Of a stretch of 64,000 nt of DNA, positions 8,787 to 18,700 are shown piece after piece; position 1 is the stretch's first letter, and each line of letters opens with the position of its first letter. The position numbers were made by a program, and so were the translations under genes. The stretch is taken from assembly GCA_019752045.1 (NCBI GenBank), contig JAIEMP010000007.1, positions 62,001-126,000 of the forward strand, given 5' to 3'. Origin of the DNA: Chitinophagaceae bacterium. GTDB taxonomy: Bacteria > Bacteroidota > Bacteroidia > Chitinophagales > Chitinophagaceae. The notes under the pieces are model-generated. The model did not search any database. It saw only the letters and a list, made by a program, of their open reading frames with translations, and was not told the origin of the DNA.

Positions 8787-9443
8787 CTACTTCTTCTTAA
8801 TGGTTAAATATTTTTGAACCCCGATATACAAGCCGGTATTATTTCCATTTATTTCAAGCGAACCAAGGCGGCCGTTAACAGAAACGCCAAGGCCCAAAGA
8901 TGCAATAACCTTAATCCCTTGCTGATTGCTATACCAGTTGTTTATTTGATTTGGAGTAGTCTCATTTCTTGATTTTGAATAAAATACAGGCAAAGATCCC
9001 TGCCCGAAAAGGCTCACTACATTTCGCTTACCTAAAGGCACATAGTAACGCAAAAAAGGTGCAAGTCCAAGATCTATGCTTCTGCCTTTGTATTGATACC
9101 TGGTTACTGACGGCGGACTGGTTGAATAGTCATAACTATCATTGAAAGAGGAATAATTACTGAAACCGATAATTGCAGATGCTCCAACCAAAAAATTTCG
9201 TTCAACAAACCAGCCGTATGAGGGAAGTGCAAGTAATCCATAATCTTTTGAATCATTGCTAATATCCAGAATTGTTACAGAATTAATAGGATAACCTCCT
9301 GCTACACCTATTTGTATTCCAACGGCCTTTGCTCCACGATCAAAATAGTTTCGGTATGATGGGCGATCTTCTTTTTGAGCAAACAAAGAAAAGGAGATAA
9401 TTAAAAAAAATGAACTGAGCAGAACATGGTTTGTATTTCTCAT
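8787..9443 (-). CDS. Outer-membrane beta-barrel-like protein
   Basis: A 218-residue exported protein. I place the start at ATG 9441-9443, because it gives a clean signal peptide (HVLLSSFFLIISFSLFAQ). The longer reading frame to 9620 begins at TTG and would add about 59 residues with no export features. The mature part alternates polar and hydrophobic residues with many Gly/Tyr and ends in a strand (GLYIGVQKYLTIKKK), typical of small 8-stranded outer-membrane barrels. No function can be given. Confidence 0.6.
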   Translation of the reverse strand: MRNTNHVLLSSFFLIISFSLFAQKEDRPSYRNYFDRGAKAVGIQIGVAGGYPINSVTILDISNDSKDYGLLALPSYGWFVERNFLVGASAIIGFSNYSSFNDSYDYSTSPPSVTRYQYKGRSIDLGLAPFLRYYVPLGKRNVVSLFGQGSLPVFYSKSRNETTPNQINNWYSNQQGIKVIASLGLGVSVNGRLGSLEINGNNTGLYIGVQKYLTIKKK

Positions 9444-9830
9444 AATAAGCAGGTTTTGTAAAGTAAAAACGCCGCAGGCAATCGTTTTATTATGAAGCGA
9501 CGATAAATAAAAGAATTTTATTGACAGCTTATTTAAGAATGAATCTGAGAAGATATTACCTGTCAAACAGCAATCTATGTGAACCCCGATTACAGCGTGC
9601 TGGTTTCTCAGCATGTGCAAACAGCTTAAACCGGAATCCGGTAAATACCTATTTGTAGGTATTTACAATATGACAACTGATCTATTATTTTGTATGCAGG
9701 AAAGAAATTAATAAAAAAGGTTCGATTCTTTTTCTTTTCAGGTGATTTCACCCATGAATAAAAACAAGCCGGGAATTATTTTCATTCAACCAAACAAATA
9801 ACCATTATAAAACCATCAAACTTTACAATT
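9444..9830. other. Intergenic region with a perfect hairpin
   Basis: This is the 387-bp space between two divergent exported-protein genes. It holds CCGGAATCCGG (9631-9641) running into the perfect 11-bp inverted repeat GTAAATACCTA/TAGGTATTTAC (9641-9651, 9656-9666, TTTG loop). No open frame with coding character is seen. The hairpin could be an operator or a terminator-like element for the minus-strand transcript leader. Confidence 0.6.
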
Positions 9831-10310
9831 ATGAGAAAAACATTCATCGCATTGCTTTGTATTTCATTAAGCCTTTCCCTTTCTTCTTTAAAATGTAAAA
9901 AAGATACCGGAGAAGAGGAAAACAGCGAGATCGTTGGTAATCCCGGCAACCCCCGTTTCAATTTACGTTTTACCAATGAAACCAATGTGGATCTGGATCT
10001 GTATGTACGAACGCCCAATGGTACTGTTATCAGTTATTCCAATTCAACCGGACAGGGTGGCACATTAGATGTGGATTGTCTTTGCGGATCATACCCCGAC
10101 GGACCAAGTGAAAATATTTACTGGACAGATGGCACAGCACCCAATGGTACTTATCAATACTGGGTTGAGTATTATGATGATTGCAGTGGGGGTACACCTT
10201 CATCCACTTTTACATTACGTTTAATGAAAAACGGAACTATACTGGAAACAAAAACAGGCACCTTAAGTGCCAGCAACCAAAAATCAACTGTTTACTCTTT
10301 CACAAAGTAA
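9831..10310 (+). CDS. Exported YfaP-like beta-sandwich protein
   Basis: A 159-residue protein with a signal peptide (residues 1-22) ending SLKCKKD, so it is possibly a lipoprotein at Cys23. The mature domain contains LRFTNETNVDLDLYVRTPNG, then SYSNSTGQGGTLDVD, IYWTDGTAPNGTYQYWVEYY and a closing TFTLRLMKNG. This is the pattern of the YfaP/DUF2135-like beta-sandwich domains often found in secreted proteins. The role is unknown. A perfectly palindromic terminator follows 10 bp after the stop. Confidence 0.65.
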   Translation: MRKTFIALLCISLSLSLSSLKCKKDTGEEENSEIVGNPGNPRFNLRFTNETNVDLDLYVRTPNGTVISYSNSTGQGGTLDVDCLCGSYPDGPSENIYWTDGTAPNGTYQYWVEYYDDCSGGTPSSTFTLRLMKNGTILETKTGTLSASNQKSTVYSFTK

Positions 10311-10320
10311 AACCAATAAA

Positions 10321-10347
10321 AAACCCGGAACATGTTCCGGGTTTTTT
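10321..10347. terminator. Bidirectional palindromic terminator
   Basis: AAACCCGGAACATGTTCCGGGTTT at 10321-10344 is perfectly self-complementary, with T runs on both strands. It lies between two convergent genes and can serve both. Confidence 0.88.
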
Positions 10348-10348
10348 A

Positions 10349-11581
10349 TTATGCTGATTTTCTCCGTTTCAATTCCCTTTTAATTAATGCCAGCTCTCTT
10401 CCTGTTTGTCCGCTCATAGAACTGTTTTCCTGCGCCCTGCGCATAAGATAAGGAATCACATCTGCAATAGGACCAAATGGTAGATACTTGCTGACTGAAT
10501 AACCCGCTTTAGCCAGATTAAATGTGATATGATCACTCATGCCATATAATTGACTGAAATGTACATGCGGATGATGATGCTGCAAACCTTTACTATGCAG
10601 CAACTGAGCAGCCAGCAAATTACTTTGCTCGTTATGAGATGCAACAATCACGGCAATACGATCAACATGTTGCAGACAAAATTCAACGGCACGGTTGTAA
10701 TCATTGTCGCAGCTTTCTTTATCGGGTTGAATGGGATCCTGATAACCCAACTCGGCAGCACGTTTCCGCTCTTTTTCCATATACGCACCACGTACAATTT
10801 TTAATCCCAGGATGAAGTTGCGTTGCTCTGCCGCTTCATAACAATCATGGATGAACTGGTATCTGTCGTGCCGGTAAAGTTGTGCGGTATTGTAAACAAC
10901 TGCACAAGATTTATTATACTGGTCCATCATCAGCATCGTTAATGCATCTACAGGATCCTGTATCCAGGTTTCTTCAGCATCTACCAGCACTCCAATTTTT
11001 TTAGCTGCAGCTGTAGAACAGATTTTTTCCATACGGTTGCAAACTTTTTGCCATTCAATTCGCTCATCGGCACTTAATTGCTCCAATACTTTTTCGTAGC
11101 GCTTTACTAATGTACCGTTCGCTGTATGCATCAAGGCATCCATTTTTTCTAACAATGCAAAACGAGCAATGCCGGTTACTTTAATACTGATGAATGGAAT
11201 GTTGGCCTGTGTGGAAGCATACTCAATAACTTTAATAAATTGCTCGGAACTGTGATCTTTTTCATCTTCTCCGTAATCACCACCTTCTACTCCATAATCA
11301 AGGATCACCTGTACATGAAACTCTTCTAACCTGTCTGCAACTTTGGCTGTTTCCTGTAATGTTTCTCCTCCTACAAACTGTTCAAACAACGTATCCTTGA
11401 TTAAACTTTTTACCGGCAAACCAGATTTAATGGCCCAGGGAGTTATCCGTGTACCTAATTTCACCAGCCAATTGTAACCCATTGATGAAAACAGAAAGTG
11501 TGCTTTCTTTAATTGTTTATCATCTTTATACTCAAATGCATTTGCGGTATTATCAAATGTAACTTTAGAAGAAGAATCCAT
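10349..11581 (-). CDS. Proline dehydrogenase
   Basis: A 410-residue FAD-dependent proline dehydrogenase that oxidises proline to pyrroline-5-carboxylate and feeds electrons to the quinone pool. The conserved C-terminal barrel motifs are present: LGLKIVRGAYMEKER (about 272-286), followed by an Asp/Asn-rich DNDYNRAVEFCLQ and VASHN. RAQENSSMSGQTGRELALI near the end matches the substrate-binding RRxxEN-type segment. It is monofunctional, with no P5C dehydrogenase domain. Start ATG 11579-11581. It shares the 10321 terminator with the convergent gene. Confidence 0.9.
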   Translation of the reverse strand: MDSSSKVTFDNTANAFEYKDDKQLKKAHFLFSSMGYNWLVKLGTRITPWAIKSGLPVKSLIKDTLFEQFVGGETLQETAKVADRLEEFHVQVILDYGVEGGDYGEDEKDHSSEQFIKVIEYASTQANIPFISIKVTGIARFALLEKMDALMHTANGTLVKRYEKVLEQLSADERIEWQKVCNRMEKICSTAAAKKIGVLVDAEETWIQDPVDALTMLMMDQYNKSCAVVYNTAQLYRHDRYQFIHDCYEAAEQRNFILGLKIVRGAYMEKERKRAAELGYQDPIQPDKESCDNDYNRAVEFCLQHVDRIAVIVASHNEQSNLLAAQLLHSKGLQHHHPHVHFSQLYGMSDHITFNLAKAGYSVSKYLPFGPIADVIPYLMRRAQENSSMSGQTGRELALIKRELKRRKSA

Positions 11582-11629
11582 GCAATCGTAAATTAAGGGG
11601 GTAAAGATAAATCAAAAAGACTCCCGCCA

Positions 11630-12484
11630 TCATTCTGTCTTTCGGGTTAGTTCTATCAGTACATTGGTAGTAAAACCGGGCTGTATTATCCTTGTTATTA
11701 TTTCGCCCTGCCAGATAAACTTCATGCGGATGTTGATCCTTTTTTGTACAACCGACTGACTTACGATGAGCAAATCATTGATGCCTTTTGGTAATTCTTT
11801 AAATCTTAAACGAAGTGGCTTTTGCAAAAGATCCTGTAACTCCGCAACGGGATTACCATTTACATAAACAGCAATAGAATCATGTTTACTTGAATCGATA
11901 GTTGATAATTCCAGCACTACATCACTGCTGTCAACTTCAAGATTCAATACGTTTTTAATAAACCGGTCCTGCATGGGTAAACGTATACCGGCGGTTTCAT
12001 ACCACTCATATATGTTGCTGATGTAGCCTTTTATTTCATCTTCTGCCATTGGCGAAATACTTTCGGCAACTTTAACACAACTCATCACATCCGTATTTCC
12101 GTTTTTCCATACCCAGTTTCCCTGGAGCATACAGGAAGAATCACGCTGTTTATATACAAGCAATATTAATTGGAGAGCCTGACAATCACTTTCTTTGATT
12201 GCAATGGCCCGTTGCACTTTTTGCCATTTAAAATCTATACGACCGTTTACAGTCGCACCTGTTACAAAATAATCACAACCATATACTGTACCCTTTTCTA
12301 CACCTCGTGTGTAAAGAATACCAAACCAGCTTCCTTCACTTTGCAGCAGTTCAAGTCTTACACGCATACCTTTATCACCATCTTCACGCATGTTTAACCT
12401 GCCTTCCCAAACTCCCGAGAGGTTTTGAGCAGAGAGAACTAATAAGGGCGAGCAAAAAAGAAATATGAACGTAAGTCTGCGCAT
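11630..12484 (-). CDS. Secreted hypothetical protein
   Basis: A 284-residue exported protein of unknown role. The start at ATG 12482-12484 gives a signal peptide ending VLSAQNL. The longer TTG-started frame overlaps the TonB receptor terminator and is not credible. The N-terminal half (LSGVWEGRLNM, WFGILYTRG, CMLQGNWVWKNG) is a lipocalin-like beta pattern. The C-terminal half (VVLELSTIDSSKHDSIAVYVNGN) resembles a beta-sandwich found in Bacteroidota envelope proteins. It lies downstream of the TonB receptor, behind a terminator. Confidence 0.6.
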   Translation of the reverse strand: MRRLTFIFLFCSPLLVLSAQNLSGVWEGRLNMREDGDKGMRVRLELLQSEGSWFGILYTRGVEKGTVYGCDYFVTGATVNGRIDFKWQKVQRAIAIKESDCQALQLILLVYKQRDSSCMLQGNWVWKNGNTDVMSCVKVAESISPMAEDEIKGYISNIYEWYETAGIRLPMQDRFIKNVLNLEVDSSDVVLELSTIDSSKHDSIAVYVNGNPVAELQDLLQKPLRLRFKELPKGINDLLIVSQSVVQKRINIRMKFIWQGEIITRIIQPGFTTNVLIELTRKTE

Positions 12485-12551
12485 ACTTGAATAACCAAAT
12501 ATAATAAACTGTCTTTTGCAATAACGCAAGTTGATTAATGAACAAAAAAAA

Positions 12552-12579
12552 GCGACCCTGTTTTTAATAACAGGATCGC
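12552..12579 (-). terminator. Terminator after TonB receptor
   Basis: Stem GCGACCCTG (12552-12560) and CAGGATCGC (12571-12579) pairs over 9 bp with one wobble. On the minus strand it is followed by eight T residues. Confidence 0.82.
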
Positions 12580-12603
12580 CATTACAATAAACTTTCTCAA
12601 CCA

Positions 12604-15600
12604 TTAAAATATATAACGGAAACCAAACTGTATTTGCCAACGGCTCTGCAATTCAGGATTTGCTATAAATGTTTGTGTTAACGATGGATCAAACCTGTAT
12701 GAAGGAACTGAACCGGAAAGACCAACAGATAACGGCTGGAAATAACCGGAGGTTGTTGCATACCGTCTTACACCCCATTTGCTGTTGATGAAATTTCCAA
12801 GATTAATAAAGTCAAAACTAAATTGAACGGTTTGCTTATTATCTTTTCCAAATTTCAAGTCTTGTAAAATGCGGAGGTCAATCTGGCTGTACCATGGAGT
12901 CGTACCGCCATATTTTTCGGTATACTTTCCACGCAGTCCGTTGAGATATTTATCCTGCACAATATATTTCTGGAAAGCCAAACGCTGAGCTGCGGCACTT
13001 TGCAGATTGCCGTTGATATCAGAAAAAGGAGCAAATGGCATGGTTGCTATTTCTGCATCTGTTGGCACATACATTAAATCGTTTGTATTGGTGCCGTCAT
13101 TGTTTATATCGCCTCCATAAACATAAGCAAAGCGGTTACCCGAATTCCATGATCCAAATGCAGAGATGGTGGTTGCCCATTTTTTTGCTTTCCCGTATTC
13201 ATATTTTTTTGATACGGCTGCAATAATACGATGCGTATTACCATATAAAGATGGAGTTAATACAGCAGCATTTGCATTGTTAAGAATCGGGTTACGATCA
13301 AATGCATCACTTGAAATTTCTGCAGAAATAGATGAACCATCTTTTGCAACCAGATAATTATATGCAACCATTGCATACAATCCTTTTTTAAATGTTTGTT
13401 GTGCCTGTAAACTCATGTTAAACTGATAACCCACTTTTGTATTGGTAAATACATAAGCATTCGCAGTTCCCTTGTCAGTATTAGTATAAATTTTTCTGTT
13501 ATCGCCCGTGCCGGAATTTAACGTGCCTGTGGGGTTACCGAGATTATAATTTCTTACCATCATTGCATTCACATCTTTAGTATATGCAACATCAACACTA
13601 AATACTGTTCCAAAAGGAATTTTAAAATCTGTACCTACGTTGGTTCTCCAAACCTGAGGCCATTGAAAATTCCTGTCTGTTGCATTATAAAAAAAGCTGT
13701 ATGGGTTTCCGATATGGTTACCCAACCATACAAATGGAAAGCGACCGGTAAACAATCCACTGCCCCCACGGATCTGCAATGATTGATCACCTTTTGCATC
13801 CCAGTTAAAACCAACACGTGGTGAAAACAGAATTTTCTTTGTAGGCATGCGGTTGTTATCTAAATCTTTACCTGCTCCATTGGTGATTTTATTTCCGTTC
13901 GCATCAAACAAAGTAAGATTATCATTATTTTGTACAGTTGGACTACCTTCTGTATATGTGCCCTTAAATGTTCCATCGTTATTAAAATCTGCACTGCGGA
14001 AACTCAGGTTCCGGTAGCTTGGTTTATCAGCACGTAACCCAACGGTTAATGTAAAATTCTTACCTATATTTATTTCATCCTGGAAATAAGCAGACAATTG
14101 TCCCACTGTTAAATAATACCACGACCACTGATCTGCAGCAGCCCGTTTAGCAGCATAATTCACATCCACATCTAACGGATAAAAACCAAACACATAAGCA
14201 CCACTTACGGGCACGCTGTCTTTGAATGTTTGAATATCGGCTTCGGAAAAAAGAGTTGGTCCATAACCGGTTAAATTAAATGAATTGCCAAACTTAAATT
14301 GTTCGTAAGAAACACCTGCAGTAAGTGTATGATTATTGAGAAATACATTGAAGTTGTTGGTTAACTGTAATGCATCCTGATTTAACCTGTTGTAAATAGA
14401 AAAGGGCTCATGACCGGCAATAATATAACGTACACCGTTTTTTGTAATATTTACAGCAGGGAATGCTGTTGAAAACGGATTACGTTTATCCCGGAAGCTT
14501 GTATAAACGGCACGAAACTTATTTGCAAATTTGCTGTTGAAGTTTGACTTTAACTCACCGCTAAACGAGTGCAGCTTATTCACTATTTCATACCCCGAAT
14601 TCTGGAATTGAAGTGTTGTAAAATCAGGTCCACGGCGACCGATGGCACTTGGGTGTGCCGGTTTGTCTTTTGACGCATCAAGACCATTATAGGTTAATGA
14701 CAGCTTATGAACAGCATTGATATTCCAGTCAATTTTAGCCAGCCACTTGTAATTGGTTTGGCCATGTGTAAAACCCTGGTATGCGCCAGTGTTATAACCA
14801 AATTTACTTTTCAGAATATTGCTCACTGCAATAAGATCAGCTTCCAATACACGTGACGTATTTGATTTACCTGCATTGGATGCATTTTGAGCAACATAAC
14901 TTGTAGGCTGATCTGTTCGTTGCTCTGTTTCAATATTTATAAAAAAGAACAACTTGTTTTTTACTAAAGCCCCCCCAAGCGAAAACCCAGCCTGCAACTG
15001 ACTCAGATCAGGAATTTTAAATTTATTACCGTCTACTTTACGCCCGGTAAAATTCTGATTACGGTAAAACATATATGCCGTACCTGTAAACTTGTTACTG
15101 CCCGATTTAGTTACCGTATTTACGCCGGCACCTGTAAAGCCCGCTTGTGTTACATCATAAGGAGCAATGTTTACCTGTATCTGATCAATTGCATCTAAGG
15201 AGATGGGTTGTGCATTTGTTTGTCCTCCGGGTGTAGGCGCATCTAATCCAAAAGGGTTGTTGAAAATAGCACCATCAACTGAAAAATTATTGTATTGCCC
15301 GTTTCTTCCTGCGAATGAAAGGCCATTATAGGTTGATGATGCAGATGGAGTTAAACGAAGATAATCATCTGCTGAACGGTTAATGGTAGGCAAAGATTTG
15401 ATGAGCCGGTTGCTGATGGTAGTTGAAGCGCCGGTTCTTTTACTGTCAAAAATTCTGTTGCCACCCGTTATTACAACTTCACTCAACTCGGTGGTTTTTT
15501 CTTCTACCACAAACTCAAGCGGAGTGTTTTGACCCAGTTCGAGATATACGTTTTCAATAATTGTAACCCGGTGGCCCACATGATTTACTGTAACCTTGTA

Positions 15601-15831
15601 AGGCCCGCCAACACGAAGGTTGGGAACGGTGAACCGACCATCTGATTTTGTAACAATCACCTGTTTAATACCTGCATCCGGAAACTCAATGGTTACTGTT
15701 GCGGATGCCAGTGCAGCTCCTGCTTTATCAAGAACTTTACCTGTGATTGTTGCGGTGGTAACCTGCGCAAATAAGTTATTTGCCGCCAGCAGAATAATGC
15801 TGAATAACAGTCGAAAATATTTTGGTTTCAT
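12604..15831 (-). CDS. Oar-like TonB-dependent outer-membrane receptor
   Basis: A 1075-residue outer-membrane transporter. Order: signal peptide (1-22, ending NLFAQ), a carboxypeptidase-regulatory-like Ig domain (about 27-115, TITGKVLDKAGAALASATV), a plug domain (about 120-250, SADDYLRLTPSAS; GRNGQYNNFSVDGAIFNNPFG), and a 22-strand-type barrel ending WQIQFGFRYIF with a terminal Phe. Length and architecture match Oar/CarboxypepD-TonB receptors, which import large substrates or aid protein export. No SusD partner is adjacent, so the substrate is unknown. Start ATG 15829-15831. A terminator follows. Confidence 0.88.
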   Translation of the reverse strand: MKPKYFRLLFSIILLAANNLFAQVTTATITGKVLDKAGAALASATVTIEFPDAGIKQVIVTKSDGRFTVPNLRVGGPYKVTVNHVGHRVTIIENVYLELGQNTPLEFVVEEKTTELSEVVITGGNRIFDSKRTGASTTISNRLIKSLPTINRSADDYLRLTPSASSTYNGLSFAGRNGQYNNFSVDGAIFNNPFGLDAPTPGGQTNAQPISLDAIDQIQVNIAPYDVTQAGFTGAGVNTVTKSGSNKFTGTAYMFYRNQNFTGRKVDGNKFKIPDLSQLQAGFSLGGALVKNKLFFFINIETEQRTDQPTSYVAQNASNAGKSNTSRVLEADLIAVSNILKSKFGYNTGAYQGFTHGQTNYKWLAKIDWNINAVHKLSLTYNGLDASKDKPAHPSAIGRRGPDFTTLQFQNSGYEIVNKLHSFSGELKSNFNSKFANKFRAVYTSFRDKRNPFSTAFPAVNITKNGVRYIIAGHEPFSIYNRLNQDALQLTNNFNVFLNNHTLTAGVSYEQFKFGNSFNLTGYGPTLFSEADIQTFKDSVPVSGAYVFGFYPLDVDVNYAAKRAAADQWSWYYLTVGQLSAYFQDEINIGKNFTLTVGLRADKPSYRNLSFRSADFNNDGTFKGTYTEGSPTVQNNDNLTLFDANGNKITNGAGKDLDNNRMPTKKILFSPRVGFNWDAKGDQSLQIRGGSGLFTGRFPFVWLGNHIGNPYSFFYNATDRNFQWPQVWRTNVGTDFKIPFGTVFSVDVAYTKDVNAMMVRNYNLGNPTGTLNSGTGDNRKIYTNTDKGTANAYVFTNTKVGYQFNMSLQAQQTFKKGLYAMVAYNYLVAKDGSSISAEISSDAFDRNPILNNANAAVLTPSLYGNTHRIIAAVSKKYEYGKAKKWATTISAFGSWNSGNRFAYVYGGDINNDGTNTNDLMYVPTDAEIATMPFAPFSDINGNLQSAAAQRLAFQKYIVQDKYLNGLRGKYTEKYGGTTPWYSQIDLRILQDLKFGKDNKQTVQFSFDFINLGNFINSKWGVRRYATTSGYFQPLSVGLSGSVPSYRFDPSLTQTFIANPELQSRWQIQFGFRYIF

Positions 15832-15956
15832 ACTTGCTTATTTCGACAAATGTAAAAGTTAGAATTAATGATTGAATAACATTTTCTTAACAATCACAAA
15901 ACTTAACATTAAACTTCACAAGCATTACAGAAAACACAATCTAATTTTTTTATATA

Positions 15957-17279
15957 TCAATCCAGTCCAAAGATTCCTTTGTTCAACACCTGCAGTGTTT
16001 TTGTTTTGTACGATGCAGGAACCAACAGTGAAACGTTATGCGGACTACCACCATAACTCACCATCCGAACAGGGATATCTGCAATACTTTCGAATAGTTT
16101 GCGGAGAATATGTTCTGTTTGGCCAATTTCATTTCCAACAATACTTACAATGGCTTGCTCTTTATCCAGCTCAACCGTACCAAATGCTTCAAGCTCACGT
16201 ATAATTTCTTTTAAAGAACTGTTGTTGTCAATGGTTAATGAAACGGCTACTTCAGAAGTAGTGATCATATCAATAGATGTACGGTATTTTTCAAACACTT
16301 CAAATACCTTTCTTAAAAAGCCATAAGCCAGTAACATACGGCTGCTTTTTATTTTAATAGCTGTAATGCCGTCTTTTGCTGCTACTGCTTTTACACCTAC
16401 ACTACCTGCTTCTTCGGTGATCAATGTACCTTTTGCATCGGGCTGCATGGTGTTCAGCAATTTCACAGGGATCTTGTAATGCTGTGCAGGCCAGATGGAA
16501 GCAGGGTGCAGAATTTTTGCTCCGAAATAAGCCAACTCAGCTGCTTCATCAAAACTCAATTGTTCAATTGCAACTGTTTTCTTTACAATACGTGGATCGT
16601 TGTTATGCATGCCATCAATATCGGTCCATATTTCACATACACTTGCATTAATTGCAGCTGCGATCAATGACGCACTGTAATCACTGCCGCCACGTTTTAA
16701 ATTATCTACTTCGCCTCTTGCATTGCGGCTGATGTATCCTTGTGTAATAAAAATCTTTTTGTCTTTATGCTGATTGAGCAACTGGCTCAACTTTACTTTG
16801 ATACTTCCGATCTGTGGTTCTTCATAAGTGTCAATGGTCATGAAGTCAAGTGCTGGCAACAGCAAATGATCAATTCCTTTTTCTTCCAAATAACAGCTGA
16901 ACATTTTTGTACTCATCAATTCACCTTGCGCAAGAATATCTTTATTCAATGCTTCATTAAATGAGATTTTTAATATGATATTTAAAAATTCAAAGTGCTC
17001 TGCAATAATAGTCCGGCTTTTATCCTGCGCTTCTTTGGTAATTAAAAGATTGCTGATGAAGTTTTGATAATGTGCATTCAGCTTATCAATGTGTTCTTTT
17101 GCTGCACCTCTTTCGCCTGCTGCCAATGAGTTACCAATTTCAACCAATGCATTGGTAGTGCCGCTCAATGCACTCAACACCACAATCTTTGGTTCTTCAT
17201 CTCTTGTAACAAGGGTTGCTACATCATGCATTCTTTCAGGTTTACCTACTGAGGTACCACCAAACTTCATCACTTTCAT
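15957..17279 (-). CDS. lysC: Aspartate kinase, monofunctional
   Basis: A 440-residue aspartokinase, catalysing the first step of lysine, threonine, methionine and diaminopimelate synthesis. MKVMKFGGTSVGKPERM is the classical N-terminal ATP/aspartate motif. RGGSDYSASLIAAAIN (about 217) and EIWTDIDGMHNNDPR (about 235) form the catalytic core. Two ACT regulatory modules occupy about 300-440 (ITAIKIKSSRML, and IVSIVGNEIG), implying feedback control by an end-product amino acid. There is no homoserine dehydrogenase fusion. Start ATG 17277-17279. Confidence 0.93.
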   Translation of the reverse strand: MKVMKFGGTSVGKPERMHDVATLVTRDEEPKIVVLSALSGTTNALVEIGNSLAAGERGAAKEHIDKLNAHYQNFISNLLITKEAQDKSRTIIAEHFEFLNIILKISFNEALNKDILAQGELMSTKMFSCYLEEKGIDHLLLPALDFMTIDTYEEPQIGSIKVKLSQLLNQHKDKKIFITQGYISRNARGEVDNLKRGGSDYSASLIAAAINASVCEIWTDIDGMHNNDPRIVKKTVAIEQLSFDEAAELAYFGAKILHPASIWPAQHYKIPVKLLNTMQPDAKGTLITEEAGSVGVKAVAAKDGITAIKIKSSRMLLAYGFLRKVFEVFEKYRTSIDMITTSEVAVSLTIDNNSSLKEIIRELEAFGTVELDKEQAIVSIVGNEIGQTEHILRKLFESIADIPVRMVSYGGSPHNVSLLVPASYKTKTLQVLNKGIFGLD

Positions 17280-17554
17280 AATTCTGATTTTGCCCCCATC
17301 CCCTGAAGGGGTGTTGATACTCCTTCTTAAGCTGGGAAATTTTTAATTTATGTTGTCAACTATTGTAAATCCATTTTGCAGTTGTTGCGTCGCACACTTG
17401 TACAGACGAATCCCCTTCATCATCCCCCCGCCATCTTGCATGTTGTGTAACAACTTATTTTTTCTGATTTGTACAATCAATAAGTTTCTTCATTTGTGCA
17501 GATATCGCAACTGTAAATCTTTCCTGAGCAGACAATCGTTACCGAACGGCGAAA

Positions 17555-18631
17555 TTAAAGATTGAGATTGAATTTTCGTCCAACTTCTGTCAAATCTTCA
17601 ACTACAGTATATAATAAAGGAATGCCTTCTTTCATACGGATCACTTCAAACTCCCGTTCAGGATCGCCGGGTATCAGCACTTTCTCATATCCTTCAATCG
17701 GTTTTGCATCTCTGAAACGGCGTATCCATTGATCCATATCTTTTTTAAAATCCTCTGCTTTGCGAAAAGCATCAATCCGCATGGCTCCTAAAAAATGCCC
17801 CAACCCTTTGCCCGGCTGGTTTTCAGGCATAGGCACATAAGCAGGAAATGGCGGCACCCATGGACCATAATTGGCTCCGCTCAATACCGCTGAAAAAATA
17901 TCAACAATAGAACCCAGTGCATATCCTTTATGACTTCCATGTTCTTTATCACTACCCAACGGCAATAAAGCGCCTTTGTTTTTTAATGCATGAGCATCTG
18001 TTGTGGAATGACCTTCTGCATCCTGGATCCAACCCATCGGTGCTTCCAGATTTTTGCGTTGCAGAATTTCCAGTTTACCATTGGCTGCAGTAGTTGTTGC
18101 CATATCTGCAACAAACGGCGGTTCGTTTCCTGCAGGCACTGCAACTGCAATCGGATTAGTGCCGAGCATTCGTTCGTTTGAAAAAGTGGGCGCTACTAAT
18201 GCCGATGCATTCGTCATAGCCATACCGATCATGTCGTGTTGCAAAGCCATCATGGCATGATAACCTGCAATACCAAAGTGATTACTGTTCTGTACACTTA
18301 CCCATCCGGTGCCAACTTCTTTTGCTTTGTCAATTGCAACCTGCATGGCAAATGGTGCAACCACCAAACCCAATCCACTATCTCCATCAACCACTGCAGT
18401 AGAAGGCGTTTCATGAATGATGCAGATGTTGGGCGTTGCATTAATTCGTTTGGCCTCCCATAAACGAACGTATCCACTCAATCTTGCTACACCATGCGAA
18501 TCAATTCCTCTAACATCTGCTGCCAACAATGCTTTGGCAGCAACAGCAGCATCTGCTTCACTGCAACCCATTGCAAGAAATACTTGCTGTGTAAAAGAAA
18601 ATAAATGAGTGTATGAAAATGTTGTTTCCAT
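17555..18631 (-). CDS. Ldh-family (malate/lactate-type) NAD(P)-dependent dehydrogenase
   Basis: A 358-residue oxidoreductase of the YlbC/ComC/AllD/MdhA-like family (unrelated to classical LDH). It reduces 2-oxo acids such as pyruvate, oxaloacetate, sulfopyruvate or ureidoglycolate-related substrates. Signature parts: ADVRGIDSHGVARLSGYV (about 45), SVQNSNHFGIAGYHAM (about 120, catalytic His), LGTNPIAVAVPAG (about 178), KEHGSHKGYALG. I use ATG 18629-18631 as the start. The longer frame starts from TTG and adds only 7 residues. The substrate cannot be read from sequence. Confidence 0.85.
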   Translation of the reverse strand: METTFSYTHLFSFTQQVFLAMGCSEADAAVAAKALLAADVRGIDSHGVARLSGYVRLWEAKRINATPNICIIHETPSTAVVDGDSGLGLVVAPFAMQVAIDKAKEVGTGWVSVQNSNHFGIAGYHAMMALQHDMIGMAMTNASALVAPTFSNERMLGTNPIAVAVPAGNEPPFVADMATTTAANGKLEILQRKNLEAPMGWIQDAEGHSTTDAHALKNKGALLPLGSDKEHGSHKGYALGSIVDIFSAVLSGANYGPWVPPFPAYVPMPENQPGKGLGHFLGAMRIDAFRKAEDFKKDMDQWIRRFRDAKPIEGYEKVLIPGDPEREFEVIRMKEGIPLLYTVVEDLTEVGRKFNLNL

Positions 18632-18700
18632 TAAATGAAAATGGTCTTTCAATAAATTGTATCCTGACTAAAGACTATCGGCTAAAAACTAATTGCTGTT

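Noticed and set aside
9444-9620. Longer start (TTG at 9620) for the outer-membrane protein
   Set aside because: The extra 59 residues have no export signal, while ATG 9443 is followed by a clean signal peptide.
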